Source: an uncultured Bacteroidota bacterium
GTDB lineage: Bacteria; Bacteroidota; Rhodothermia; Rhodothermales; UBA10348
Direction of reading: 5' to 3'
Length of the DNA: 5,494 nucleotides
NCBI GenBank assembly: GCA_937893205.1
Contig: CALBJU010000394.1
Location: 1 to 5,494 of the forward strand
Shown here: in pieces, positions 1 through 5,494 of the stretch
How the letters are laid out: every line of letters begins with the position of its first letter
How positions within the stretch are numbered: position 1 is the stretch's first letter
Position numbers and translations under genes: made by a program
The notes under the pieces: model-generated
Told to the model about the DNA's origin: nothing
Databases searched by the model: none
Seen by the model: only the letters and a program-made list of their open reading frames with translations

Positions 1-1
1 C

Positions 2-286
2 GCATCTCAGGCGCTCGAGCGAATTTCAGCTGATATGGACATCATCGAAAATTTCGCCTACTACCATCTGACACTTTTCTATCGGGGAGAACTGACGGAA
101 GATGAGTTAACCGGCGAAGGAGCCGCGGGTGATGCCGTCACGTACGGCCTGGCAAACTGGTATCTCTACAATGACCAACCGGATCGCGCCCGCGAGATCT
201 TCGATGAGCTGCTCTCCCGCGATGGGTGGGCTTCATTCGGATATCTGGCTGCTGAGGCGGACTATCTGAAATACTTTACGCCCTGA
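2..286 (+). CDS. C-terminal part of a TPR-like protein (5' end outside window)
   Basis: The reading frame is open from the left edge to a TGA at 284-286, so this is the last 94 codons of a longer gene; the first in-window ATG at 35 is probably internal. The visible part is soluble and mostly helical. Its segment with YGLANWYLYN, then a run of charged helix (RAREIFDELL), then WASFGYLAAEAD, resembles the helix-turn-helix pairs of tetratricopeptide repeats. Similar endings occur in TPR proteins of Bacteroidota, Gemmatimonadota and Acidobacteriota, where the repeats act as protein-binding scaffolds; that link is from memory of the family. No catalytic motif is visible, and the N-terminal signal or anchor, if any, lies outside the window. 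The gene ends 19 bp before the stop of the convergent amidohydrolase gene. The specific function is unknown. Confidence 0.65.
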   Translation, partial: ASQALERISADMDIIENFAYYHLTLFYRGELTEDELTGEGAAGDAVTYGLANWYLYNDQPDRAREIFDELLSRDGWASFGYLAAEADYLKYFTP

Positions 287-305
287 ATCCTATCCGTGCT
301 GATCA

Positions 306-2051
306 CTACTGATTCGGCGTGCGTTCGTAAACGATCTTTCCGCCAACGATCGTCATCTCAATCAAGCCATCGAGTAGACCGTCAGGAGCGGTGAGCCCCA
401 CGTTCAGCGGGTCAATATCCATCACGGCCAGATCTGCCCATTTGCCGACTTCGATTGTTCCTGTAAGGTCTTCTCTCGATGAGGCCCATGCTGGCCACAC
501 GGTGTAGGCCCGAAGTGCCTCTTCGGGAGTGACCGCCTCAGCCGGATACCATCCGCCCTCGGGCGTTCCATCCTTCATCTTTCGGGTGACGGCAGCATAC
601 ATCCCATAGAAAAAGGACCAGTCGGTGCCAGTGAAATCAGAATTGAATATGAGTTTGGCCCCGTTTCGCCGGAGCGTGCGCCAGGCGTAGGCGCCCTTTA
701 TACGATCCGGACCAATTCGAGCTTCAGCCCACGGACTGTCTTCAACGGCGTGCCCAGGCTCCATTGATGCGACGACATTCAATTCACTAAATCGAGCAAT
801 GTCATCGGGATGAATGACCTGCGCATGTTCGATCCGGTTTCTTAACCCCCGTGCATTGGGGTATTCGCCATAGACGGCTTCGTAAAAATCGAGAACCTCT
901 CGGTTTCCGGCATCTCCGATCGCGTGGATCCCAGCTTGAAATCCAGCGGCCATGAACGCTCTGACACGCTCAACATCGAAACCATAGTCGGAGCCACTCA
1001 CGCCTCGATGACCCGGCATATCGCTGTAGTCGTCTATCATTCTTGCGCCGCGCGAGCCGAGTGACGCATCGTAATAGGCCTTCACCGATCTGATCTGCAG
1101 CATAGCTGTGGGGTCTTCAGTCGGGCCGATGGCGGTCCACTTTTCAACGGAAGGCGCCCCGATGACGCCAACCGACAGCATGGCTTCCACCCGCATGGGC
1201 AATTCGCCCGATTCGGCGAGAGCCTGATACGCTGGCAAATAGTCCGTCCGCACCCCAGCGTGATGCGTGGTGACAAACCCCTGAGGCATCAATTGGCCGA
1301 ATCCATACTGTAGAACGCGCTGCTTCTGTTCAAGCGTTCCTTCCGGAATGGCGTCGTTCAGGACGTCAGTGGCGTTGTTGAGAAAAACGCCCGTAATATC
1401 GCCCGTCTCATCCCGAACCAACTCCCCTCCCACTGGATTTTCGAAATCGTTCGTCACTTCCGCGGCCCGCAGGGCCAGGTCGTTGCCCAACGTGCCAAAA
1501 CCGCGTAATCCTTTCAACACCACCGGATTATCTGGAAATAGCCGGTTTAGAAAGTCTTTTGTGGGCAGATGATCAGCCCATTCTCCTTCGTCCCACCCGC
1601 TCGCGACGATCCATTCACCCGCACCTCTTCCGGAAGACGCACCCACCAGACGCGCAGCAATATCTCCTTCGGTTTTGACACCAATCAGGTCGATCTGCTC
1701 GTGCTTTTCGCCCAACTCGTGCAAGTGGCCGTGGCTCTCCACCAGCCCAGGCACAACGGTCGCACCGTTCAGATCGATAACCTGGGTATTCGGCCCAACA
1801 AACGACTCAACATCGTCTGCGGCGCCCACGGCCACGATCAAGCCGTCCCGGATCGCGATGGCCCCTGCATCTGCGCTCCACGCTCCATCAGCGTATGGAC
1901 TGTCCGTAGCGGGCACACCTTCTGGGTCTGGATCGCCCCAGGAAAGTGAGTACACGTTTGCGTTCGTGAGGACCAGATCTGCATCGCCTCCACCCAAATT
2001 GCAGGACGAAAAAACAAAAACGAGTGTCGCGAGAAGAATCGTAGAACGCAT
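306..2051 (-). CDS. YtcJ-like metal-dependent amidohydrolase, predicted lipoprotein
   Basis: This 581-residue enzyme belongs to the amidohydrolase superfamily, Amidohydrolase_3/YtcJ branch, which hydrolyses C-N or related bonds with a metal-activated water; the substrate cannot be read from sequence. The N-terminus is a lipoprotein signal (hydrophobic residues 4-14, then FSSC with Cys17 as the lipidated residue), placing the enzyme at the cell envelope. Likely metal ligands are H107 and H109 (ESHGHLHE), K324 (VKAYYDASLGSRGA, possibly carbamylated), H376 (HAIGD), H409 (RIEHAQ) and D472 (NSDFTG). The C-terminal GTIEVGKWADLAVMD and the N-terminal strands form the small beta-sandwich usual in the family. 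The frame extends to an ATG at 2141, but that codon sits in the -35 box of a good promoter and gives 30 extra residues ahead of the lipobox, so 2051 is chosen. Oddity: the usual DGH motif near residue 184 reads RGF. Confidence 0.9.
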   Translation of the reverse strand: MRSTILLATLVFVFSSCNLGGGDADLVLTNANVYSLSWGDPDPEGVPATDSPYADGAWSADAGAIAIRDGLIVAVGAADDVESFVGPNTQVIDLNGATVVPGLVESHGHLHELGEKHEQIDLIGVKTEGDIAARLVGASSGRGAGEWIVASGWDEGEWADHLPTKDFLNRLFPDNPVVLKGLRGFGTLGNDLALRAAEVTNDFENPVGGELVRDETGDITGVFLNNATDVLNDAIPEGTLEQKQRVLQYGFGQLMPQGFVTTHHAGVRTDYLPAYQALAESGELPMRVEAMLSVGVIGAPSVEKWTAIGPTEDPTAMLQIRSVKAYYDASLGSRGARMIDDYSDMPGHRGVSGSDYGFDVERVRAFMAAGFQAGIHAIGDAGNREVLDFYEAVYGEYPNARGLRNRIEHAQVIHPDDIARFSELNVVASMEPGHAVEDSPWAEARIGPDRIKGAYAWRTLRRNGAKLIFNSDFTGTDWSFFYGMYAAVTRKMKDGTPEGGWYPAEAVTPEEALRAYTVWPAWASSREDLTGTIEVGKWADLAVMDIDPLNVGLTAPDGLLDGLIEMTIVGGKIVYERTPNQ

Positions 2052-2113
2052 GAAATCGAACGGCTGACGGATTGGTAAACGGGTGGGGGTCGATTCGGGC
2101 CTGAGTAGAGCGA

Positions 2114-2141
2114 AGTATACCACGGTCACGATTGAGTTCAA
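2114..2141 (-). promoter_or_regulatory. Sigma-70-like promoter of the amidohydrolase gene
   Basis: Read on the minus strand, TTGAAC (2136-2141) is followed by a 16-bp spacer and TATACT (2114-2119), matching the sigma-70 consensus at 4 of 6 and 5 of 6 positions. Transcription would start near 2107, giving a leader of roughly 55 nt before the ATG at 2051. This fits the lipoprotein start and argues against initiation at 2141. Promoters in Bacteroidota often follow a different consensus, so this remains a motif-based prediction. Confidence 0.5.
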
Positions 2142-2162
2142 CAGAATGTGATACCGCGTGCT

Positions 2163-2191
2163 TTGATTTTGAGTGCCGCTGACTAGATTAT
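2163..2191 (+). promoter_or_regulatory. Weak candidate promoter for the SnoaL-like gene
   Basis: TTGATT (2163-2168) lies 17 bp before GATTAT (2186-2191), each matching the sigma-70 consensus at 4 of 6 positions. The same stretch can be read in Bacteroidota style as TTTG (2162-2165) and TAGATTAT (2184-2191). It lies 38 bp upstream of the ATG at 2230, in the 178-bp region between two divergent genes, where a rightward promoter is expected. Both matches are modest. Confidence 0.3.
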
Positions 2192-2229
2192 CGATCTTCC
2201 CCGAATGAATTAATCCTTTTAAATTCCCG

Positions 2230-2706
2230 ATGAAACGACTATTTGTTATTGCACTAATGCTGTCTTTATCGACATCGGTAGTTGCTCAGACCGACGAAGA
2301 AGCGGTCAACGAGGTGCTTGATAACATCCACAAGTATGCCTCCGAAGCCAACTTTGAAGGTTATTTCGACCTGTACACCGAGGGCGCGATCTTTCTGGGG
2401 ACGGATGCAACCGAACGCTGGACCATCTCAGAATTCAAGGGGTACGCAAAACCCGCCTTCGATCGGGGATCCGGATGGACCTACGTGATGACCGAGCGCA
2501 ACATTTTCCTTTCAGCGGACGGAAACACGGCCTGGTTCGATGAGCGCCTGGATAACGAAGGCTTCGGCGAATGCCGCGGAACGGGGGCGCTCGTGAAGAT
2601 TGAAGGAGAATGGAAGGTCAGTCAGTACAATTTGACCGTTCCCGTACCCAATGCCCTCCTGAGAGAGGTAGTGGGTATGATCCGCGCGGGCGAGACGGAC
2701 CAATAA
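2230..2706 (+). CDS. Exported SnoaL/NTF2-like protein (DUF4440-type)
   Basis: This 158-residue protein starts with a clear signal peptide (MKR, hydrophobic residues 4-18, VVA-Q cleavage after A19), so the mature part is periplasmic or secreted. The rest fits the cone-shaped SnoaL/NTF2 fold: a first helix (EEAVNEVLDNIHKYASE, about 23-39), the FEGYFDLYTEGAIFLGTD segment that opens the pocket (42-59), a WTISEFKGYAKPAF helix (64-77), and then strands including NTAWFDERLD (99-108), RGTGALVKIEGEWKVSQYNLTVPVPN (116-141). Members of the fold are small enzymes or ligand-binding proteins; nothing here fixes the ligand or shows catalysis. Length is normal for a single-domain member. There is no Shine-Dalgarno sequence, only an A/T-rich stretch (2217-2225) upstream of the ATG. 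The desaturase gene follows after 49 bp, so co-transcription is possible but not shown. Confidence 0.85.
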   Translation: MKRLFVIALMLSLSTSVVAQTDEEAVNEVLDNIHKYASEANFEGYFDLYTEGAIFLGTDATERWTISEFKGYAKPAFDRGSGWTYVMTERNIFLSADGNTAWFDERLDNEGFGECRGTGALVKIEGEWKVSQYNLTVPVPNALLREVVGMIRAGETDQ

Positions 2707-2743
2707 CTCGAAAAAAGCGTATCTTAGTCGCTCTCGTAACCTA

Positions 2744-2773
2744 ATTGACAGCGGTATGATTGACAGCGGTATG
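2744..2773 (+). repeat. Perfect 15-bp tandem duplication over the desaturase start
   Basis: ATTGACAGCGGTATG occurs at 2744-2758 and again, without spacing or mismatch, at 2759-2773. Each copy ends in an ATG in the desaturase reading frame (2756 and 2771), so the gene has two in-frame starts with identical upstream sequence. The unit is five codons long, so the reading frame is kept. Confidence 0.97.
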
Positions 2774-3859
2774 TCGGACAGAAAAATTCGATTTCAACCT
2801 CGCGGGAAGATGACTTTCATATCGGAAGTCAGAGCGGAAGTCGACCAATATTTCAAAGAGACTGGTAAATCCAGACACGCGAATTTCAGCATGGTCCTCA
2901 AGACCGTACTGATCCTCACACTTACGTTTGGCTCCTACGGCCTGATCATCTCTGGACAATTCAGCCTGCTTCAAATGCTGGGCCTCGCGGTTCTTATGGG
3001 TGTTGGAGCCGCTGGAACCGGATTCTGTGTAGCCCACGATGCCCTTCATGGAGCGTACTCTCCGAATTCTACCGTCAATAAAATTCTGGGCTTTTCATTC
3101 GATGCGCTGGGCGCGAATGGATACATGTGGAAGATCACCCACAATATCATCCACCACACGTACACCAACATTCCCGGAATAGACGAAGATCTGACTGTTT
3201 CGCCGCTCGTCCGGCTGTCTCCCGAAGCACCCCGATACCCCTTCCATCGTTTCCAGCAATTTTTCGCCTTTCCGGCCTACAGTCTGGCAACCATCAACTG
3301 GTTGTTCGCCAAGGACTTCCAGCAGTTCATGAGAAAGGACATTGGTCCCTATAAGAACAAGAAACACCCGCCTTTTGAGATCTTCACTCTCATCTGGACC
3401 AAGATCGTCGTAGTCACCTACATGATTGTCATCCCGCTGATGGTCCTGGACATCACCTGGTGGCAGTTCGGGATCGGCTTTCTCGCCATGCACATGACTG
3501 CTGGTCTGATCCTGGGTGTAGTCTTCCAACTGGCACATGTTGTCGAAGGGCCTGAGTTTCTGGGGCCGGATGAGTTGGGAAACATGGAAAACACCTGGAT
3601 CATCCATGAGATGCTTACCACGGCCAATTTTGCGCGTAACAACAAAGTGCTCTGCTGGTATGTTGCCGGTCTGAACTTTCAGATCGAGCACCATCTCTTC
3701 CCTCAGGTGTGCAGCATCCACTATCCGGTGATCAGCGATATCGTGAAGGATGTCGCAGCTCGGCATGGAGTCCCCTACAACGATCACCCGACTTTCTTAA
3801 AATCACTCGGTTCACACTACCGCATGCTGAAGAAATTGGGGAGCCCGCAAGCCGCGTGA
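2756..3859 (+). CDS. Membrane fatty acid desaturase, front-end (delta-6) type
   Basis: This integral membrane di-iron enzyme should introduce a double bond into a fatty acyl chain using O2 and electrons from a ferredoxin or cytochrome partner. All three histidine boxes are present (numbered from the ATG at 2756): HDALH (94-98), HNIIHH (129-134) and QIEHH (309-313). The Gln in box 3 is the mark of front-end, linoleoyl-CoA/delta-6-like desaturases. Further family signs are HTYTNIPGIDEDL (134-146) and WIIHEMLTTANFA (281-293). Hydrophobic segments lie near residues 47-66, 71-92, 210-231 and 236-260. No cytochrome b5 domain (HPGG) is fused and no electron donor is encoded nearby. Length (367 aa) is normal. 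A start at 2771 (362 aa, MSDRKIRF) is equally possible because the initiation region is duplicated. TATCTT at 2720-2725 could be a -10 element but has no clear partner. Regiospecificity and substrate are unknown. Confidence 0.92.
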   Translation: MIDSGMSDRKIRFQPRGKMTFISEVRAEVDQYFKETGKSRHANFSMVLKTVLILTLTFGSYGLIISGQFSLLQMLGLAVLMGVGAAGTGFCVAHDALHGAYSPNSTVNKILGFSFDALGANGYMWKITHNIIHHTYTNIPGIDEDLTVSPLVRLSPEAPRYPFHRFQQFFAFPAYSLATINWLFAKDFQQFMRKDIGPYKNKKHPPFEIFTLIWTKIVVVTYMIVIPLMVLDITWWQFGIGFLAMHMTAGLILGVVFQLAHVVEGPEFLGPDELGNMENTWIIHEMLTTANFARNNKVLCWYVAGLNFQIEHHLFPQVCSIHYPVISDIVKDVAARHGVPYNDHPTFLKSLGSHYRMLKKLGSPQAA

Positions 3860-3863
3860 ATCT

Positions 3864-4205
3864 ATGAGTCGAGTGCCGTTTACACTACCTGACGTTGGTC
3901 TGCGGGAAGTCAAAGGAATGATTTCCGTGGAAGATGACTTCCTGGAAATCCGGGTCAATTCCAAAATCCTGGGACTCATTGACGAGGATGTCGATGTGAT
4001 CAAAATCGAGCCCTCTGCCATTGTACTTGTTCAGATCAAGAATGGGCTGCTCAAGAGTAAACTGATCCTCACGCCAAAAAAATCAGAGTTGCTCGATCTG
4101 ATTCCTGGCGACCACGCTTCTTCGGTCTCCTTTAAGATCAAGAATAAATACAGAACCGAACTGGCCGTGCTGGTGGCCCAACTGAACCAGCTCCGAGGCA
4201 TCTAG
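3864..4205 (+). CDS. Small cytosolic protein, possible PH-like fold, unknown function
   Basis: I do not recognise this 113-residue protein as a named family. It has no signal peptide and no membrane segment. The pattern is a series of short beta strands (GMISVEDDFLEIRV at 18-31, VDVIKIEPSAIVLVQIKNG at 43-61, SKLILTP at 65-71, SSVSFKIK at 86-93) and a final amphipathic helix (YRTELAVLVAQLNQL at 96-110). Seven strands capped by a C-terminal helix would suit a pleckstrin-homology-like domain; this is a judgement from pattern, not from a match. The ATG is 4 bp after the desaturase stop, so the two genes are almost certainly co-transcribed and may be translationally coupled, suggesting a role linked to membrane lipid or to the desaturase. 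Lysines are frequent (12 of 113). Its TAG stop (4203-4205) overlaps the stop of the convergent phosphatase gene. Confidence 0.85.
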   Translation: MSRVPFTLPDVGLREVKGMISVEDDFLEIRVNSKILGLIDEDVDVIKIEPSAIVLVQIKNGLLKSKLILTPKKSELLDLIPGDHASSVSFKIKNKYRTELAVLVAQLNQLRGI

Positions 4206-4217
4206 CAGGCTTCGGAG
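4191..4217. terminator. Hairpin over the shared stop of two convergent genes
   Basis: CTCCGAGGC (4191-4199) can pair with GCTTCGGAG (4209-4217) as a 9-bp stem with one G-U wobble and a 9-nt loop. The loop contains CTAG (4202-4205), which supplies the stop codon for both convergent genes. The position is right for a bidirectional terminator, but no T-run follows on either strand, and on the minus strand the wobble becomes a C-A mismatch. It may be a weak terminator, an RNA 3'-end stabiliser, or chance pairing within coding sequence. Confidence 0.35.
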
Positions 4218-4732
4218 GGTCCTGACGGGGCTCCGTAACGAAGAATCGATACGCTCGCTGCTCCTTCCTCGTGCAAGACGACAATGTAGAGGCGATCATA
4301 TTCGCTCTCGTCGAGGTTTTCGTACGTCGTACCCGCCAGCAAATTCACTACTACAGGAGTTGTGTTGCTGTGACCCGATATCAGAATGTTGTGGGCTTCG
4401 CCCGCTTTGATACGGTTGACCATCGCCTCCATGAAGCCTGATTCAGCAGGGGTCTCGATTATCTTAACACCGTGCATCTGAGCAATCGGGCGCGCAGTAT
4501 TCAGCGTTCGCTTGAATGGTGTGGAATAGATGGCGTCCAGCTCTACATCCATCAGCACCCTCGTGAGATCCTGCGCGCGCTGCCTACCGTACTCGGTCAA
4601 ATCGGGATCCCTAGCGGGCTCGGTGCACTTTTCTGCATGCCGCACAAGAAAGATGGTTTTGTCAGCAGAAGTGCCTTCAGGCTCCGGACCAAACAGCGTC
4701 AAAACGGCGAGTAGAAATGCAGCGAGTTTCAT
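4202..4732 (-). CDS. Exported histidine phosphatase family protein (SixA-like size, RHAEK motif)
   Basis: This 176-residue protein belongs to the histidine phosphatase (phosphoglycerate mutase-like) superfamily, which forms a phosphohistidine intermediate to remove phosphate from small molecules or proteins. FLVRHAEK (28-35) carries the nucleophile H32 and phosphate-binding R31. STPFKRTLNTA (70-80) gives the second arginine R75, and ISGHSNTTP (118-126) the second histidine H121. E97 or E102 may be the acid. The N-terminus (MKLAAFLLAVLTLFG, then a polar region up to SADK at 22-25) looks like a signal peptide, so the enzyme probably works in the periplasm, unlike cytosolic SixA. The only cysteines are C36, just after the RHAEK loop, and C176, the last residue. 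The stop overlaps the convergent small gene by 4 bp, and the start lies 44 bp from the divergent serine hydrolase start. Substrate unknown. Confidence 0.88.
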   Translation of the reverse strand: MKLAAFLLAVLTLFGPEPEGTSADKTIFLVRHAEKCTEPARDPDLTEYGRQRAQDLTRVLMDVELDAIYSTPFKRTLNTARPIAQMHGVKIIETPAESGFMEAMVNRIKAGEAHNILISGHSNTTPVVVNLLAGTTYENLDESEYDRLYIVVLHEEGAASVSILRYGAPSGPSEAC

Positions 4733-4776
4733 CGTGGAGTCGTTTATTGGATGGCCCTGAACATAACACCGAAATT

Positions 4777-5494
4777 ATGATCCTGCGTCTTCTTCTACTC
4801 GCTCTTTTTGCGCCCTCAATCGCATGGGCTCAGCAATCGGAAACCTACAATTACTGGCAGCAAAGTGAAGCCACGATCTGGCGAGGCGTCAAAGCGGTCA
4901 TGATGTGCAATGGTTTTTTCACGTCAGATCGAGATCCAACCCTCGTACAAGAGCAGGAATGGGCCTACACCCGAAATCGGCCGGGCGTCTACGAAAACGA
5001 CGGTTTCGGGATCGAACGGCCTGAAAATCTGGTGACTGTAGGAGGCCGGGTCGGAGTTCCTGCAATGAAAGCGGTCTATCGGAAGGGATTGGGATGCATC
5101 ATCATGGCACCCGGGCAAGATGATGAGGAAGCTGATAACTACCCCGTTCTGGAGACTCCGCCTCTGGCAGGTGATCCGGCAATCATTCCCTGGCCCGATG
5201 GCGATTTAATTTCAGGAGTCCCGAACCTGACCAATATTGATACGGTTGCTCTTCAGGAGGCAAGCAACTGGGCATTTGATCGGCCGGCCGACAGGCAGCG
5301 AACGATCAGTCTGCTAGTCGTTCACAAAGGAGAGATCATTCATGAACGCTACGCGGATGGCGTCAACTATCTCACCAAGACGAGAACATGGTCCACAGCT
5401 AAAAGCATATTTGTGACCCTCGTCGGAATCTTGGTTGACCGCGGTGAGATGGCCCTCGACGAACCGCTTGGAATTGAGTGGCTTCCTCGTGTCC
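4777..5494 (+). CDS. Exported SxxK serine hydrolase, beta-lactamase/NylB-like family (3' end outside window)
   Basis: The frame runs open from the ATG at 4777 to the right edge, giving 239 residues; the C-terminal half of the catalytic domain is missing. A signal peptide (MILRLLLLALFAPSIAWA, cleavage before Q19) sends it to the periplasm or outside. Residues 42-48 (MMCNGFF) and 109-122 (VYRKGLGCIIMAPG) match the N-terminal region typical of 6-aminohexanoate-dimer-hydrolase/esterase-like members of the class C beta-lactamase superfamily. ISLLVVHKGEIIHERYADG (178-196) leads into WSTAKSI, whose S206 and K209 are the SxxK nucleophile and general base. Family members act as esterases, amidases or peptidases; activity against beta-lactams should not be assumed. 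The later YxN/YxS and HxG-type motifs lie outside the window. The gene is divergent from the phosphatase gene, 44 bp apart, with no Shine-Dalgarno sequence. Confidence 0.88.
   Translation, partial: MILRLLLLALFAPSIAWAQQSETYNYWQQSEATIWRGVKAVMMCNGFFTSDRDPTLVQEQEWAYTRNRPGVYENDGFGIERPENLVTVGGRVGVPAMKAVYRKGLGCIIMAPGQDDEEADNYPVLETPPLAGDPAIIPWPDGDLISGVPNLTNIDTVALQEASNWAFDRPADRQRTISLLVVHKGEIIHERYADGVNYLTKTRTWSTAKSIFVTLVGILVDRGEMALDEPLGIEWLPRV

Noticed and set aside
283..317. Possible hairpin spanning the two stops of the TPR-like and amidohydrolase genes.
   Set aside because: The stem is only 7 bp with one wobble, the loop is 21 nt and no T-run follows; too weak to call a terminator.
1348..2067. Plus-strand open frames of 74, 126 and 130 codons opposite the amidohydrolase gene.
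   Set aside because: They are antisense shadows of a gene with full family motifs and show no recognisable protein features of their own.
2745..2775. TTGACA hexamers at 2745-2750 and 2760-2765 as -35 promoter boxes.
   Set aside because: No suitable -10 follows at 16-18 bp; the nearest (TATGTC at 2770) has a 19-bp spacer and would start transcription inside the gene. They are better seen as part of the duplicated start region.
3095..3787. A 230-codon minus-strand open frame opposite the desaturase.
   Set aside because: The desaturase has all three His boxes and membrane segments; the antisense frame is low in plausible domain content and has no own promoter or neighbours. Length alone in moderately GC-rich DNA is not evidence.
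4035..4144. AGATCAAGAAT occurring twice in the small PH-like gene.
   Set aside because: Both copies encode I-K-N segments in a lysine-rich strand protein; a two-copy 11-mer about 100 bp apart is not convincing as a functional repeat.
4472..4760. Two plus-strand frames opposite the phosphatase.
   Set aside because: Both overlap the coding sequence for the RHAEK and STPFKR catalytic motifs on the other strand and look like shadows.
4774..4779. CATAAT on the minus strand as a -10 box for the phosphatase gene.
   Set aside because: No acceptable -35 hexamer lies 16-18 bp upstream, and it overlaps the opposite gene's start codon.
4924..5118. A 64-codon minus-strand frame near the right end.
   Set aside because: It lies opposite the serine hydrolase gene, whose signal peptide and SxxK motif support the plus strand.

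Overview
The window looks like ordinary chromosomal sequence from a Gram-negative bacterium, most likely of the Bacteroidota/Rhodothermota group. Three things point there. None of the six visible gene starts has a Shine-Dalgarno sequence. The exported proteins have short signal peptides ending in A-Q, or a Ser-Ser-Cys lipobox. The protein families present (YtcJ-like amidohydrolase lipoprotein, exported SnoaL-like protein, front-end-type desaturase, exported RHAEK phosphatase, SxxK serine hydrolase) are frequent in that lineage. Base composition looks moderately GC-rich throughout, with no obvious island. The lineage is an inference; no rRNA, tRNA or marker gene is present.

Layout from left to right. 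(1) The 3' end of a gene for a TPR-like protein (+, cut by the left edge). (2) A convergent gene for an amidohydrolase lipoprotein (-, 306-2051), with a good sigma-70-like promoter that fixes its start at 2051. (3) A 178-bp divergent intergenic region. (4) A possible three-gene + strand unit: an exported SnoaL/NTF2-like protein (2230-2706), a membrane fatty acid desaturase (2756-3859) whose start region carries a perfect 15-bp tandem duplication including the ATG, and a small PH-like protein of unknown function (3864-4205) only 4 bp downstream. (5) A convergent gene for an exported histidine phosphatase (-, 4202-4732), which shares a palindromic CTAG double stop with the PH-like gene inside a hairpin. 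(6) A divergent gene starting 44 bp away for an exported SxxK serine hydrolase (+, 4777 to the right edge, 3' end missing).

The genes do not form an obvious pathway. Four encode proteins predicted to be exported or lipid-anchored hydrolases or binding proteins, and one remodels membrane lipids. The only pair with real positional evidence for joint function is the desaturase and the PH-like protein. I see no mobile element, CRISPR array, RNA gene, defence system or other clearly novel system. The best leads are the duplicated initiation region, the shared-stop hairpin, the desaturase/PH-like pair and altered conserved residues in the amidohydrolase.
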